From: Nocardia anocheti
GTDB taxonomy: Bacteria; Actinomycetota; Actinomycetes; Mycobacteriales; Mycobacteriaceae
DNA length: 64,000 nucleotides
Direction: 5' to 3'
Assembly (NCBI RefSeq): GCF_029675105.1
Contig: NZ_JAQQFV010000009.1
Span: 1 to 64,000, forward strand
The notes under the pieces are model-generated. The model was not told the DNA's origin, searched no databases, and saw only the letters and a program-made list of their open reading frames with translations. This document shows, in pieces, positions 55,095 to 63,474 of the stretch. Both the position numbers and the translations under genes were made by a program. Position 1 is the stretch's first letter, and every line of letters begins with the position of its first letter.

Positions 55095-55879
55095 CCACCC
55101 TGACCAACGACTCGCTGCTCGCGGTCGCCGAACGGCTCGGCGTGCAGACCCTGCCGCTGGTACTCGGCGTCGGTCCGCGCCAGGACACCGTCGAGGCGTG
55201 GCGGGCCGCGCGGGACGCGGCGGTCGCCGAACTCACCGCGCGCGGCGTGCTCGACGGATACGGCGATGTCGAACCGGGCCTGGCCGAGGCGCTGTTCACC
55301 CTCACCATGCCCGACGCCGAACTGGCCGTCCGTGGCTACGGCGCGGGCGAACCGCGTCGGATCTGCCTGGCGCGCAGGGGCTCCCGCCACGCCGTCGCCG
55401 CCGGACGCGGCGCGACCTTCGAGCTGTCCACCCCCGGCATCGACGGTTCCGAGCGGGAACTCGCCCGGCTGCTGCTCACCGCGCTCGACCCCTGTCCGGC
55501 GGCCGAGATCGGCACGGTCAGTGTCGCGGCCGACGACCTGGCCCGACGCCTCGACGACGCCACCACCACCTCCGATCACGTGGACGCGATGTATGCGCTC
55601 GGTATCGACGCGCACGAAGCGACGGTGCTCGGTGCGGCCTTCGGCTCCTGCCACGGCTACACCGAGATCACCGCCTCCGTCCACCACGACGGGCTGACCA
55701 CCCGGGCCCCCGGCGCGGTCGCGGTGTACGACACCGCGCGCGGCCGGATCGTCGTCGCGCCGATGACGGCGCCCGACGGGCAGGTGTGGTCCACCATCAC
55801 GCCGGGCACCGACCACCGCCTCACCCAGGCGATCGGTGCGCTCCTCGAGGGGCTTCCCGGTGGGAGGTGGCAGTCCTGA
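55091..55879 (+). CDS. espG: EspG-family ESX secretion chaperone (copy 3)
   Basis: 262 residues: DSLLAVAERLGVQTLP, a helical YGDVEPGLAEALFTL, central strands (AELAVRGYGAGEPRRICLARRG) and a C-terminal ITPGTDHRLTQAIGAL. More divergent from copies 1 and 2 than they are from each other, as expected for the one serving the PE/PPE pair. GTG start coupled to PPE. Followed by the esx pair in the order typical of ESX-3-like clusters. Confidence 0.8.
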   Translation: MTTLTNDSLLAVAERLGVQTLPLVLGVGPRQDTVEAWRAARDAAVAELTARGVLDGYGDVEPGLAEALFTLTMPDAELAVRGYGAGEPRRICLARRGSRHAVAAGRGATFELSTPGIDGSERELARLLLTALDPCPAAEIGTVSVAADDLARRLDDATTTSDHVDAMYALGIDAHEATVLGAAFGSCHGYTEITASVHHDGLTTRAPGAVAVYDTARGRIVVAPMTAPDGQVWSTITPGTDHRLTQAIGALLEGLPGGRWQS

Positions 55880-55922
55880 CAGCCATCTTCCGTGTCACCC
55901 ATCAAGAAGGAAAGGTTCGACA

Positions 55923-56261
55923 ATGCCCCCTCAGGGATCAGTTGGTGTAGAAGCCGGTGGCGTAGACAATGTCGTCTCCGCGCTCGAGGAGTCGATCAGC
56001 AACCTGCGCCGGTCGATCAACGAGATCGACGGTGCGGCCCAGGCCGTGGTTCGTGGCTGGAAGGGCGACGCGCACGACGAGTTCGTGACCATCGCCAACG
56101 CGTGGCACGAGGAGTCCGTCGCGCTGAACCAGAAGTTCGACCGGTTCAACGAGGCCATCAACTCCGGCAAGTCCACCATCGTCAACATGGACCAGGGCGG
56201 CCTGTCCGGTGGCGGCGCGAGCAGCGCGCCGAGCGGCCCGGCCACCACCCTCGGCGTCTGA
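55923..56261 (+). CDS. WXG100 protein, EsxB-like
   Basis: 112 residues. Helix-turn-helix with RGWKGDAHDEF (Trp46-Lys-Gly48) in the turn and a Gly/Ser tail. It forms a tight pair with the next gene, as EsxB/EsxA or EsxH/EsxG do. GAAGGAAAGG lies before the ATG at 55923. Confidence 0.9.
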   Translation: MPPQGSVGVEAGGVDNVVSALEESISNLRRSINEIDGAAQAVVRGWKGDAHDEFVTIANAWHEESVALNQKFDRFNEAINSGKSTIVNMDQGGLSGGGASSAPSGPATTLGV

Positions 56262-56310
56262 TCGGTTCGCCCGATCGCCCTCGGCACAGACACGACAAAG
56301 GAATCAGCGC

Positions 56311-56604
56311 ATGACCATTCTCTATGACCCCGCGGCGATGAACGAGCTGTTCAGCGACCTGCAGACCTACGGCGGCAAGATGCAGGGCGAGATCTCCGAG
56401 CTGGAGACCGCGGCCACCAACTTCCGCGCCAACCTGCAGGGTGACAACGCGCACCAGAGCTTCGACGCCGCGCACAAGAGCGTGACCGAGGAGCTCAAGG
56501 ACACCCTCACCCGTCTCGACAGGCTGGCCGGACAGGTCGAGTCGGCGCTCAACCGCGCCCTCGAGGCCGACGGCAAGGTCGGCGACGGTTTCGCCGACTT
56601 CTGA
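56311..56604 (+). CDS. WXG100-superfamily protein, EsxA-like, with LQG in place of WXG
   Basis: 97 residues. MTILYDPAAMNELFSDL, long helix, turn NLQGDNAHQSF, second helix ending DGKVGDGFADF. The Trp of the WXG turn is replaced by Leu42 (LQG), an uncommon change, while the partner gene keeps WKG. AAAGGAA upstream of the ATG at 56311. It is the end of a plus-strand run and faces eccE across a strong hairpin. Confidence 0.85.
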   Translation: MTILYDPAAMNELFSDLQTYGGKMQGEISELETAATNFRANLQGDNAHQSFDAAHKSVTEELKDTLTRLDRLAGQVESALNRALEADGKVGDGFADF

Positions 56605-56616
56605 GCACGCCGGAAT

Positions 56617-56659
56617 CGAGGAAGGCCGACCGGGATTCGTCCCCGGTCGGCCTTCCTCG
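56617..56659. terminator. Bidirectional terminator between esx genes and eccE
   Basis: A perfect 18-bp stem (56617-56634/56642-56659) with a 7-nt loop. It directly abuts the eccE stop codon (56660-56662) and begins 13 bp after the EsxA-like stop, so it serves both convergent transcripts. Confidence 0.85.
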
Positions 56660-58408
56660 TCAGCGGGCCGCGAGTGACTCGCCGATGTAGTGCATCTCGT
56701 CGGGGGTGGTCACCATGGTCACCGTCGCGCTGCCGGTGCTGGTCCGCACGGTGATCCGGTTGGGCGCGTACGGGTCCTGCACCAGCGTGACGTCCGGTTC
56801 GACGGCGTCGGCCTCGCGTTCGGTGGCGCGCACCTCCACGATCGTCGCGCCGCCGAGATGGGTCGTCGGGGCGATGCCGTCGTAGACGAGCACGGTCGTG
56901 GTCGGAAACGGCGCCGCAGGCACCGGCGGGGGCCCCGGTTGTGGTTGCGGGGTCGCCCCGGCGGCGCGCGGCGCGATCGAGAGCAGCTGCGGCGTGGCCA
57001 GATTCGCGACCATCGACTGCCAGGCCTGCGGCCTGCGGGTGTGCACCACCGCGTGCGCGCCGAGCGCGGTGGCCCGCAGCACCACCTGCTGGGCGAGGTC
57101 GAGGTTGCCGATCACGTCGACGTGGCGGGTGCCCGCCCCGATCAGCGGGACCGCGATGCCCTGGCCCCGCTCGTCGGCCCCGATCAGCTGACCGCACCCG
57201 GTGGTCGGCACGGCGATGTCGGCCAGCGCGGTGAGGGTGCCCCGGTACCCGTCACGACCGCCCAGATCGTCGGCGGCGCAGATCGGCAGGGTGTCGAACA
57301 GGATGCGGCGCTGACTGCCGGGCAGTTCGCGCAGGCCGGGCAGCGGTGCCGCGTCGAGCGGGGCGGCGGTGTCGAACCGGACGACGGCGTTGAGCACGAC
57401 CGTGTCCGTGCGGTCGTCGCGACGGCCCGCGCCCCGCGCGCCGGGATGCAGCCGCATCGTCACCGTGGTGGACAGGCTCGGCGTCGCCCAGATCTCGCCC
57501 AGCCCGTCGGCGCCGATCATCGGCGCGGTCAGCTGGTAGTGGGTCAGGTGCCGGTGCTCGGTGGACAGGCCGTAGGCCGACTCGGTGAGACGCAGCGGAT
57601 CGAAGCCGTGGGTGAGCTCGCGCACCGCGCTGTTCATCTCGGTCGCGGTGAGCACGGCCGCGTCGATGTCGCGGGCGGCCAGCCGGTTGGCGACGCGGCG
57701 GGTCGCGATGATCACCGTGCGCAGCGCGCCCTCGGCCCCGCCGCCGCGCTTGTCCACGGCCGCGGCGTTGGCGACCGGGTCCAGCCGCAGCACCAGCCAG
57801 CAGGTGCGGTGCGCGATGGCGGGCAGCGGGCCCAGGATGCGGTCGTAGAGGTGCGCGGCGGCGCCGGTGCCCGCGGTGCGCGCGCCGGTCGCGATCACGT
57901 CGATGCTCACCAGGTGGACATCGAATTGATCCAGGCAGCGGGCGATCTCGGTGAGCGGCAGCAGCTGATCGGCGCTGAGCGTGCCGCGCCGCAGCAGGGT
58001 GAGGGTGTCCGGCGGCGGGTCGATGCGCAACATGGTCAGCAGCAGGTCGCCGTCCCAGCGCACACCGCAGCCGCCACCTTCGGGCAGTGGCACGTCGAAG
58101 GCGGGTGCCCGGTCGAACGGGTCGGTGCGGCCGCGCACTCTGCGCGCGAGCCAGCCACCCAGGCGCACGGCCGCGTTGCGGCGCCGGATGGGCACCAGAC
58201 CGATCAGCAGTACCGCCACCGCGGCGCCGATCGCGCCGGGGATCGAGTCGGAGCTCGCCAGCACCACCCAGGCGGTGACGGCGGCCAGTACCGCGACGGG
58301 CACGCACGCCCACAGCGGAAAGACGCGGAACAGCCAGAATTCCGGATCACGTAAGGTGTCGTAAACGTTGTCGCCGCCGGTTCGCCCGGCGTTCATCCCA
58401 TTGTTCAA
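56660..58408 (-). CDS. eccE: ESX membrane component EccE
   Basis: 582 residues. Two N-terminal membrane helices (LFRVFPLWACVPVAVLAAV and AIGAAVAVLLIGLVPI) are followed by a large periplasmic domain, the EccE layout. Conserved-looking stretches include GVRWDGDLLLTMLRI, HRTCWLVLRLDP and STTVTMRLHPG. EccE forms the outer rim of the EccB-C-D-E complex and contacts MycP. It lies on the minus strand, convergent with esx and divergent from eccB over 105 bp. Confidence 0.85.
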   Translation of the reverse strand: MNNGMNAGRTGGDNVYDTLRDPEFWLFRVFPLWACVPVAVLAAVTAWVVLASSDSIPGAIGAAVAVLLIGLVPIRRRNAAVRLGGWLARRVRGRTDPFDRAPAFDVPLPEGGGCGVRWDGDLLLTMLRIDPPPDTLTLLRRGTLSADQLLPLTEIARCLDQFDVHLVSIDVIATGARTAGTGAAAHLYDRILGPLPAIAHRTCWLVLRLDPVANAAAVDKRGGGAEGALRTVIIATRRVANRLAARDIDAAVLTATEMNSAVRELTHGFDPLRLTESAYGLSTEHRHLTHYQLTAPMIGADGLGEIWATPSLSTTVTMRLHPGARGAGRRDDRTDTVVLNAVVRFDTAAPLDAAPLPGLRELPGSQRRILFDTLPICAADDLGGRDGYRGTLTALADIAVPTTGCGQLIGADERGQGIAVPLIGAGTRHVDVIGNLDLAQQVVLRATALGAHAVVHTRRPQAWQSMVANLATPQLLSIAPRAAGATPQPQPGPPPVPAAPFPTTTVLVYDGIAPTTHLGGATIVEVRATEREADAVEPDVTLVQDPYAPNRITVRTSTGSATVTMVTTPDEMHYIGESLAAR

Positions 58409-58513
58409 AATCGTTGTCCCCGGCTGGCATACGTCGAATCATGGTGAAAGGCAATTCCGGAATTACGGTACCGTGTCGAACGAGAACGTGATCACCGCAG
58501 CAATGGAGACCGT

Positions 58514-60022
58514 GTGCCCGCACAGCTGACAACCAAGGCCCAGGTCAACGGTTATCGGTTCCTGCTCCGCAGACTCGACCACGCGCTGATCCGCAGGGAT
58601 GTGCGCATGCTGCACGATCCGATGCGTTCGCAGAGCCGTTCGCTGATGGTCGGCGCCGTTCTCGGTCTGATCGTCGTCGCGGGCGCGGCCATCCTGGGAT
58701 TCCTGAAACCACAGGGCGCGATCGGTGATTCGCTGATCGTCACCGGTAAACAGAGCGGCGCGATGTATGTCGTGGTCGCGGCCAAGGACGGCTCGAAAAC
58801 CCTGCACCCGGTATTGAATCTGGCCTCGGCTCGATTGATCGCGGGCACCGCCGAATCGCCGAACGCGGTCAAGGACGACAAGTTGAGTTCGCTGCCGCGC
58901 GGCCCGCTGCTCGGCATTCCCGGCGCCCCGGTGGCGCTGCCCGGATCGAAGCAGGGCGCGAGTTCGGACTGGACGCTGTGCGAGACCATCCAGCTCTCGG
59001 CCACCGGCAGCGCGTCCGGCGCCACCGGCGGTCTCACCACCGCCCTCGTGGGAAAGCCCGCGCTCGGTGACCGGATCGCGGCGGCGGGCCCCGACGACGC
59101 GCTGCTGGTGCGCCACGACGACAAGACCTACCTCGTGTACCAGGGTCATCGCGCCCAGCTCGACCCCGCCGACTCGGTCGTCACCCGCACCCTCGGCCTC
59201 GACACCGCCCAGAAGCCGCGCCCGATGGGGTCGGGTTTCCTCGGCGCCACCACCGAGGGCAGGCCGCTGGCGGTGCCGGTGATCCCGGAGGCCGGTAAGC
59301 CCGGCCCGGGCAAGCTGGCGAATGTGCCGGTGGGCGGGATCATCTCGGTGTCCGGCCCGCAACGCGACGGCGAGGAGACGCTGTACGTGGTCCTGGCCGA
59401 CGGCGTGCAGGCGGTCTCGGAATTCACCGCCACCCTGCTGCGCAACGCCGACTCGCACGACATGCGTGACATCGCGGTCGTCGCCCCCGACGCGCTGGAC
59501 CGCGTTCCGGTGCTGCACAGCCTGCCGATCGACGACTTCCCCGAGCGCGCCCCGCGCGTGCTCGCCGCCGAGGACTCGCCGGTGGCCTGCCTGAGCTGGT
59601 CGAAGAACCCGGGCGCGGCCTCGACGCCGGGTACCTCCGTCGACGGTCCGGGGGAGCGGGCCGCGCTGACCCTGCTCACCGGAACCGCGCTGCCGCTGGC
59701 GGATTCGGCCGCGCCGGTGGCGCTCTCGACCGCCGACGGCACCGGCGACCGGGTCGACGCGGTGTACCTGCCGCCGACCTCGGGCGAGTACGTGCAGGTC
59801 ACCGGGACCGAGCCGGGCAGCCCGCGCCGCGAATCCCTGTTCTATGTGGCCGACAATGGGGTGCGCTACGGCATCCCGGACACCAAGACCGCCGCCGTCC
59901 TCGGGCTGGGGGACACCCCGCGGCTGGCCCCCTGGTCGATCGTCGGCCAGCTGGTGCCCGGCCCGACCCTGTCCGCCAAGGACGCGCTCACCAGCTTCGA
60001 TTCGCTGCCCGCCGCCAAGTGA
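58514..60022 (+). CDS. eccB: ESX membrane component EccB
   Basis: 502 residues. It starts QLTTKAQVNGYRFLLRRLDHALIRRD, the EccB signature, then a single membrane helix (LMVGAVLGLIVVAGAAILGF) at 44-65. The large periplasmic R1-R4 domain has the paired Cys (TLCETIQL and PVACLSW) and LFYVADNGVRYGIP. The GTG at 58514 was chosen because it gives the family N-terminus. It abuts eccA (minus) tail to tail with no spacer. Confidence 0.95.
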   Translation: MPAQLTTKAQVNGYRFLLRRLDHALIRRDVRMLHDPMRSQSRSLMVGAVLGLIVVAGAAILGFLKPQGAIGDSLIVTGKQSGAMYVVVAAKDGSKTLHPVLNLASARLIAGTAESPNAVKDDKLSSLPRGPLLGIPGAPVALPGSKQGASSDWTLCETIQLSATGSASGATGGLTTALVGKPALGDRIAAAGPDDALLVRHDDKTYLVYQGHRAQLDPADSVVTRTLGLDTAQKPRPMGSGFLGATTEGRPLAVPVIPEAGKPGPGKLANVPVGGIISVSGPQRDGEETLYVVLADGVQAVSEFTATLLRNADSHDMRDIAVVAPDALDRVPVLHSLPIDDFPERAPRVLAAEDSPVACLSWSKNPGAASTPGTSVDGPGERAALTLLTGTALPLADSAAPVALSTADGTGDRVDAVYLPPTSGEYVQVTGTEPGSPRRESLFYVADNGVRYGIPDTKTAAVLGLGDTPRLAPWSIVGQLVPGPTLSAKDALTSFDSLPAAK

Positions 60023-61903
60023 TCAGGGCTGACGCCCGACATTGAGTGTGGCGATGATGCTGGTCAGCGCGGTGCGCATGTCCGACTCCTCGATCCGCAT
60101 GAGCACGTCGTCGTCCACGGCGGACAGGTCGACCTCGGCGTCGTTGGCCAGCCGGAACTCGCGCTCCTCCTCGGCCGCCTCGATCACATTGCGGATGAAG
60201 CGACCGTTGCCCGCCAGGTCGACCCCGCGGCGCGGCTGCCCGCTCTGATCGGTGCTCTCCAGGTCGTAGAGGAACGTGCAGGATTCGACCAGGGCGGCCA
60301 GCGCGGCCTCGGAGAGCTGCGAATCGCGGCTGCCCGCGATGATCTCGCCGATCCGGCCGAGTTCCTCCGGGGTGTAGGAGGGGAACTGCAAGCGCTTGGA
60401 GAAGCGCGAGGCCAGGCCGTCGTTGGCGGTCAGCAGCCGGTCGATCTCGCCGTCGTAGCCCGCGATGATCACCACCAGCCGGTCGCGATCGTTCTCCATC
60501 CGGGCCAGCAGGGTGTCGACGGCCTCGCGGCCGAACGCGTCACCGCCGGACAGGCCGGTCTGGATCAGGGTGTAGGCCTCGTCGATGAACAGCACCCCGT
60601 CCATCGCGCTGTCGATGAGCTTCTCGGTCTTGATCGCGGTGCCACCGAGATTCTGGCTCACGAAGTCGACGCGCTTGGCCTCGACGACCTTGTCGGTCTT
60701 CAACAGCCCGACCCCGCAGTAGATCTTGGCGACCACGCGCGCGATCGTGGTCTTGCCGGTGCCGGGCGGACCGGTGAACGCCAGGTGCTGGCCGCGCGAC
60801 TGGCTCGACAAGCCCTTCTCCGCCCTGATCTTGGCCAGCTGCGCGGAGGACTGGAGCTTGGCGACCTGGGTCTTCACCGAGGCCAGGCCGACCTGCTTGT
60901 CGAGTTCGGCCCTGGCCTGGGCCAGGACGTTCTTCGCGCGGTCCTCGGCGTCGGCCTGGTTGAGCTGGGCCAGGGTGGGTGCCGAGGCCGGGTCCCACTT
61001 GTTCGTTCTGGCGTCGATGGATTCGCGGCTGGTGACCACGATGCGGAAGGTGCGGTCGCGCATGGCCGTCGTGTTGGCGGCGAAGTCGGGCAGCTGCGAG
61101 TACACCTGCTCGAACAGCGCTTGGGCCTCGGCCTCGTTGCCCGCCTCACGCAGGCACAGGCCGCGGTTGTACATGGCGGTGAACCGGGCGGCCGGGATCG
61201 GGCCCGCCTCGGCCGCTTCCATCCGCCGGACCGCCTCGCCGAACAGACCGAGCTGGGCGCAGGCGGTGCCGACCATCACGTGCGCGCCGGTGGCCAGGTA
61301 GGGGTCCTGCCAGTCGGCCGACCCGGCCAGCACGGTCATCACATCCGGCCAGCGCTGGGTGTTGTAGTGCAGGATGCCGCGCACGTAGGTGCAGATGCGG
61401 TCGTCGATCTGCTTGTCCGGGTCGTCGGGGCGGGCCCGGCGCAACGCCGCCAGCTCGTCGAGGACCTTCTCCGCCTGGTCGTAGTCCTGGTCGGCGATCA
61501 GCTGGGCGACCCAGGCCAGCCAGATCTCGGTGAGACCGGCCAGCGGGTAGTCGATGTAGAGGCCGGGCAGGAAGCGACCGGCCATCGCGCGCGGTGCCAG
61601 CCCGAGCCTGCGCTGTTCGCGGCCCAGCGAATCCAGGCTGGTGCGGTGCAGATTGAACAGCACCTCCTTGGTCACCTCGCCCGCCGCGGCGCGGCCGAGC
61701 CACGCGTCGCACATGCCCGGGTCCCACTCGGTGGCGCGCTGGAAGGCCAGTTTGGCGTACTCGCCGTCGGGGGCGGACTCCTGGCCGTCGATGGGCAGGC
61801 CGAGCGACAGGACACCCGCGTCGAAGGCTCGCTGGGCTTGGCGAATGTCTGGCATGTGGTGTCGAACCCCGAAATCTTCGTCTGGTGTATGCATTACGTT
61901 CAA
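60023..61903 (-). CDS. eccA: ESX AAA+ ATPase EccA
   Basis: 626 residues. The N-terminal ~320 residues are TPR-like repeats, the C-terminal part is a CbxX/CfqX AAA+ domain: Walker A GPPGTGKTT (~378), Walker B GVLFIDEAY (~435), sensor-type IIAGYDGEIDRLL and arginine finger region LASRFSKRLQFPSYT. EccA is cytosolic, thought to release substrates from EspG. ESX-4 systems lack EccA and EspG, so this locus is of a later ESX type. The annotated start is the ATG at 61903; an internal Met (MPDIRQAQ) at residue 17 is also plausible. Confidence 0.95.
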   Translation of the reverse strand: MNVMHTPDEDFGVRHHMPDIRQAQRAFDAGVLSLGLPIDGQESAPDGEYAKLAFQRATEWDPGMCDAWLGRAAAGEVTKEVLFNLHRTSLDSLGREQRRLGLAPRAMAGRFLPGLYIDYPLAGLTEIWLAWVAQLIADQDYDQAEKVLDELAALRRARPDDPDKQIDDRICTYVRGILHYNTQRWPDVMTVLAGSADWQDPYLATGAHVMVGTACAQLGLFGEAVRRMEAAEAGPIPAARFTAMYNRGLCLREAGNEAEAQALFEQVYSQLPDFAANTTAMRDRTFRIVVTSRESIDARTNKWDPASAPTLAQLNQADAEDRAKNVLAQARAELDKQVGLASVKTQVAKLQSSAQLAKIRAEKGLSSQSRGQHLAFTGPPGTGKTTIARVVAKIYCGVGLLKTDKVVEAKRVDFVSQNLGGTAIKTEKLIDSAMDGVLFIDEAYTLIQTGLSGGDAFGREAVDTLLARMENDRDRLVVIIAGYDGEIDRLLTANDGLASRFSKRLQFPSYTPEELGRIGEIIAGSRDSQLSEAALAALVESCTFLYDLESTDQSGQPRRGVDLAGNGRFIRNVIEAAEEEREFRLANDAEVDLSAVDDDVLMRIEESDMRTALTSIIATLNVGRQP

Positions 61904-61946
61904 CCCGGCGACCCACGCTGCGATCGCGCCGACTTGCCCTGTCCGT

Positions 61947-61960
61947 TAGATTAGGTAACG
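61947..61960. promoter_or_regulatory. 14-bp motif with IdeR-like half-site, site B
   Basis: TAGATTAGGTAACG lies between the divergent eccA and eccD starts and differs from site A at one base. Reading from 61951, the first 12 bases (TTAGGTAACGCT) fit 11 of 12 of the IdeR consensus (TWAGGTWAGSCT); the right half is poor. It is placed to affect both genes. Confidence 0.4.
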
Positions 61961-62013
61961 CTGCCGGGTGGTCGCAACGGAAGTAGTCAGCTACGACTGA
62001 GAGTTCATCACTG

Positions 62014-63474
62014 GTGTCAACGTTGTTAGGCAATGAGCCCGAACTGTGCCGGGTCTCGGTGATCGGGGGTGACACCCAACTCGACATCGGTCTGCCCGCC
62101 ACGGTACCGATCGCGGGATTCATCGGAGACCTGGTTTCCCTCATCCGCTCACGCGATCCGCGCCTGCCCGACGGCGACGAGGACACCGCCCCCGTCCGCG
62201 CCCAGCACTGGACCCTGGCCCGGCTCGGCCAGGACCCGTTGGCGCCCAGCCGAACCCTCACCGAGGCCGAGGTCTACGACGGTGAACTGCTGGTGCTCAG
62301 CCCGGTGACCCGCAAGGAGGCACCGGCCCTCTTCGACGATGTCATCGATGCCGTATCCCGGCTCACCGCAGGCGAATTCCGGGGCTGGTCCGGCTCGGCC
62401 GCGCGCTGGACCGGTCTGGTCCTGGCGACCGTCGCCATACTCGCCGCGCTCGTGCTGCTGATCGACTCCCGCGCCGACGGCGATCCGCTCGCCCCGGCCT
62501 TCGCGCTGCTCGGCACCGGCATCGTGGCCTCGGCCGCCGCGGGCATCGCGGCCCGCAAATACCTCGACACCATCACCGGCAACTGGTTGTCGCTGCACGC
62601 GTTGCTGTTGCTGCTCGGCGGTGGCGCGCTGCTGGTACCCGGCCCGCTGGGTGCCGCGCACATCCTGCTCGGCGGCGTCGTCGTGCTCGTCGCCGCCATC
62701 GCCGGATACCGGATCACCGGTTCCGGGGCCGGGCTGTTCGCCGCCGCCATCGCGATGAGCGTGATCGCCGCCGGGTCGGCCACCGTGTCGCTGATCTGGC
62801 ACCCGGCGACGCCGAAACTGTTCTCCGGCATCCTCATCGCCGGAATCGTCCTGCTGTCCTCGGTCCCGCGACTGGCCGCGGTCGCCGCCCGGCTGCCCAT
62901 TCCGCCGGTGCCCACCGCCGGTGGCGCCATCGACCCGGCCGACCACGAGCAGCGCCCGACCATCGAGGGCATCGGCGCGATCGGGGCGATCGCGCTGCCC
63001 TCGGCCGCCGGACTCGGCGAACGCGCCCGGGTGGCCAACCAGATCCAGACCGGACTGGTCGTCGCCTGCGCGGTGAGCGCGGGCCTGGGGGCCATCGGCG
63101 CGGCCGATCCGTTCGGCGCGTACCACTCCGGCGGGGTGGCGCTGGCCGTGATCACCGCCGTCATCCTGTGCCTGCGCGGTCGCTCCTACGCCGACCTCGC
63201 CCAGGCCGCGATCCTGATCAGCGGCGGCGCGCTCACCCTGCTGGCGGTGCTGACCGGGCTCGGACTCGGCCACGGCGGACTGGAATACGGCGCGGTCGCC
63301 CTGCTGCTGCTCACCGCCCTCGGGGTGGTCGCCTTCGGGGTGATCGGGCCGCACATCGAGGTGACGCCGGTGACCCGGCGCATGATCGAGATCTTCGAAT
63401 ACCTGCTCATCATCGCGCTGATCCCGTTGGCGCTGTGGGTGATGGACGTGTACTCGACCGCTCGCAACATATGA
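62014..63474 (+). CDS. eccD: ESX membrane component EccD
   Basis: 486 residues. A ~90-residue ubiquitin-like cytosolic domain (CRVSVIGGDTQLDIGLPAT ... LTEAEVYDGELLVLSP) precedes about eleven membrane helices, the EccD hallmark. EccD dimers line the ESX pore. A GTG start at 62014. The stop overlaps mycP by 4 bp (ATGA), the usual eccD-mycP coupling. Confidence 0.95.
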   Translation: MSTLLGNEPELCRVSVIGGDTQLDIGLPATVPIAGFIGDLVSLIRSRDPRLPDGDEDTAPVRAQHWTLARLGQDPLAPSRTLTEAEVYDGELLVLSPVTRKEAPALFDDVIDAVSRLTAGEFRGWSGSAARWTGLVLATVAILAALVLLIDSRADGDPLAPAFALLGTGIVASAAAGIAARKYLDTITGNWLSLHALLLLLGGGALLVPGPLGAAHILLGGVVVLVAAIAGYRITGSGAGLFAAAIAMSVIAAGSATVSLIWHPATPKLFSGILIAGIVLLSSVPRLAAVAARLPIPPVPTAGGAIDPADHEQRPTIEGIGAIGAIALPSAAGLGERARVANQIQTGLVVACAVSAGLGAIGAADPFGAYHSGGVALAVITAVILCLRGRSYADLAQAAILISGGALTLLAVLTGLGLGHGGLEYGAVALLLLTALGVVAFGVIGPHIEVTPVTRRMIEIFEYLLIIALIPLALWVMDVYSTARNI

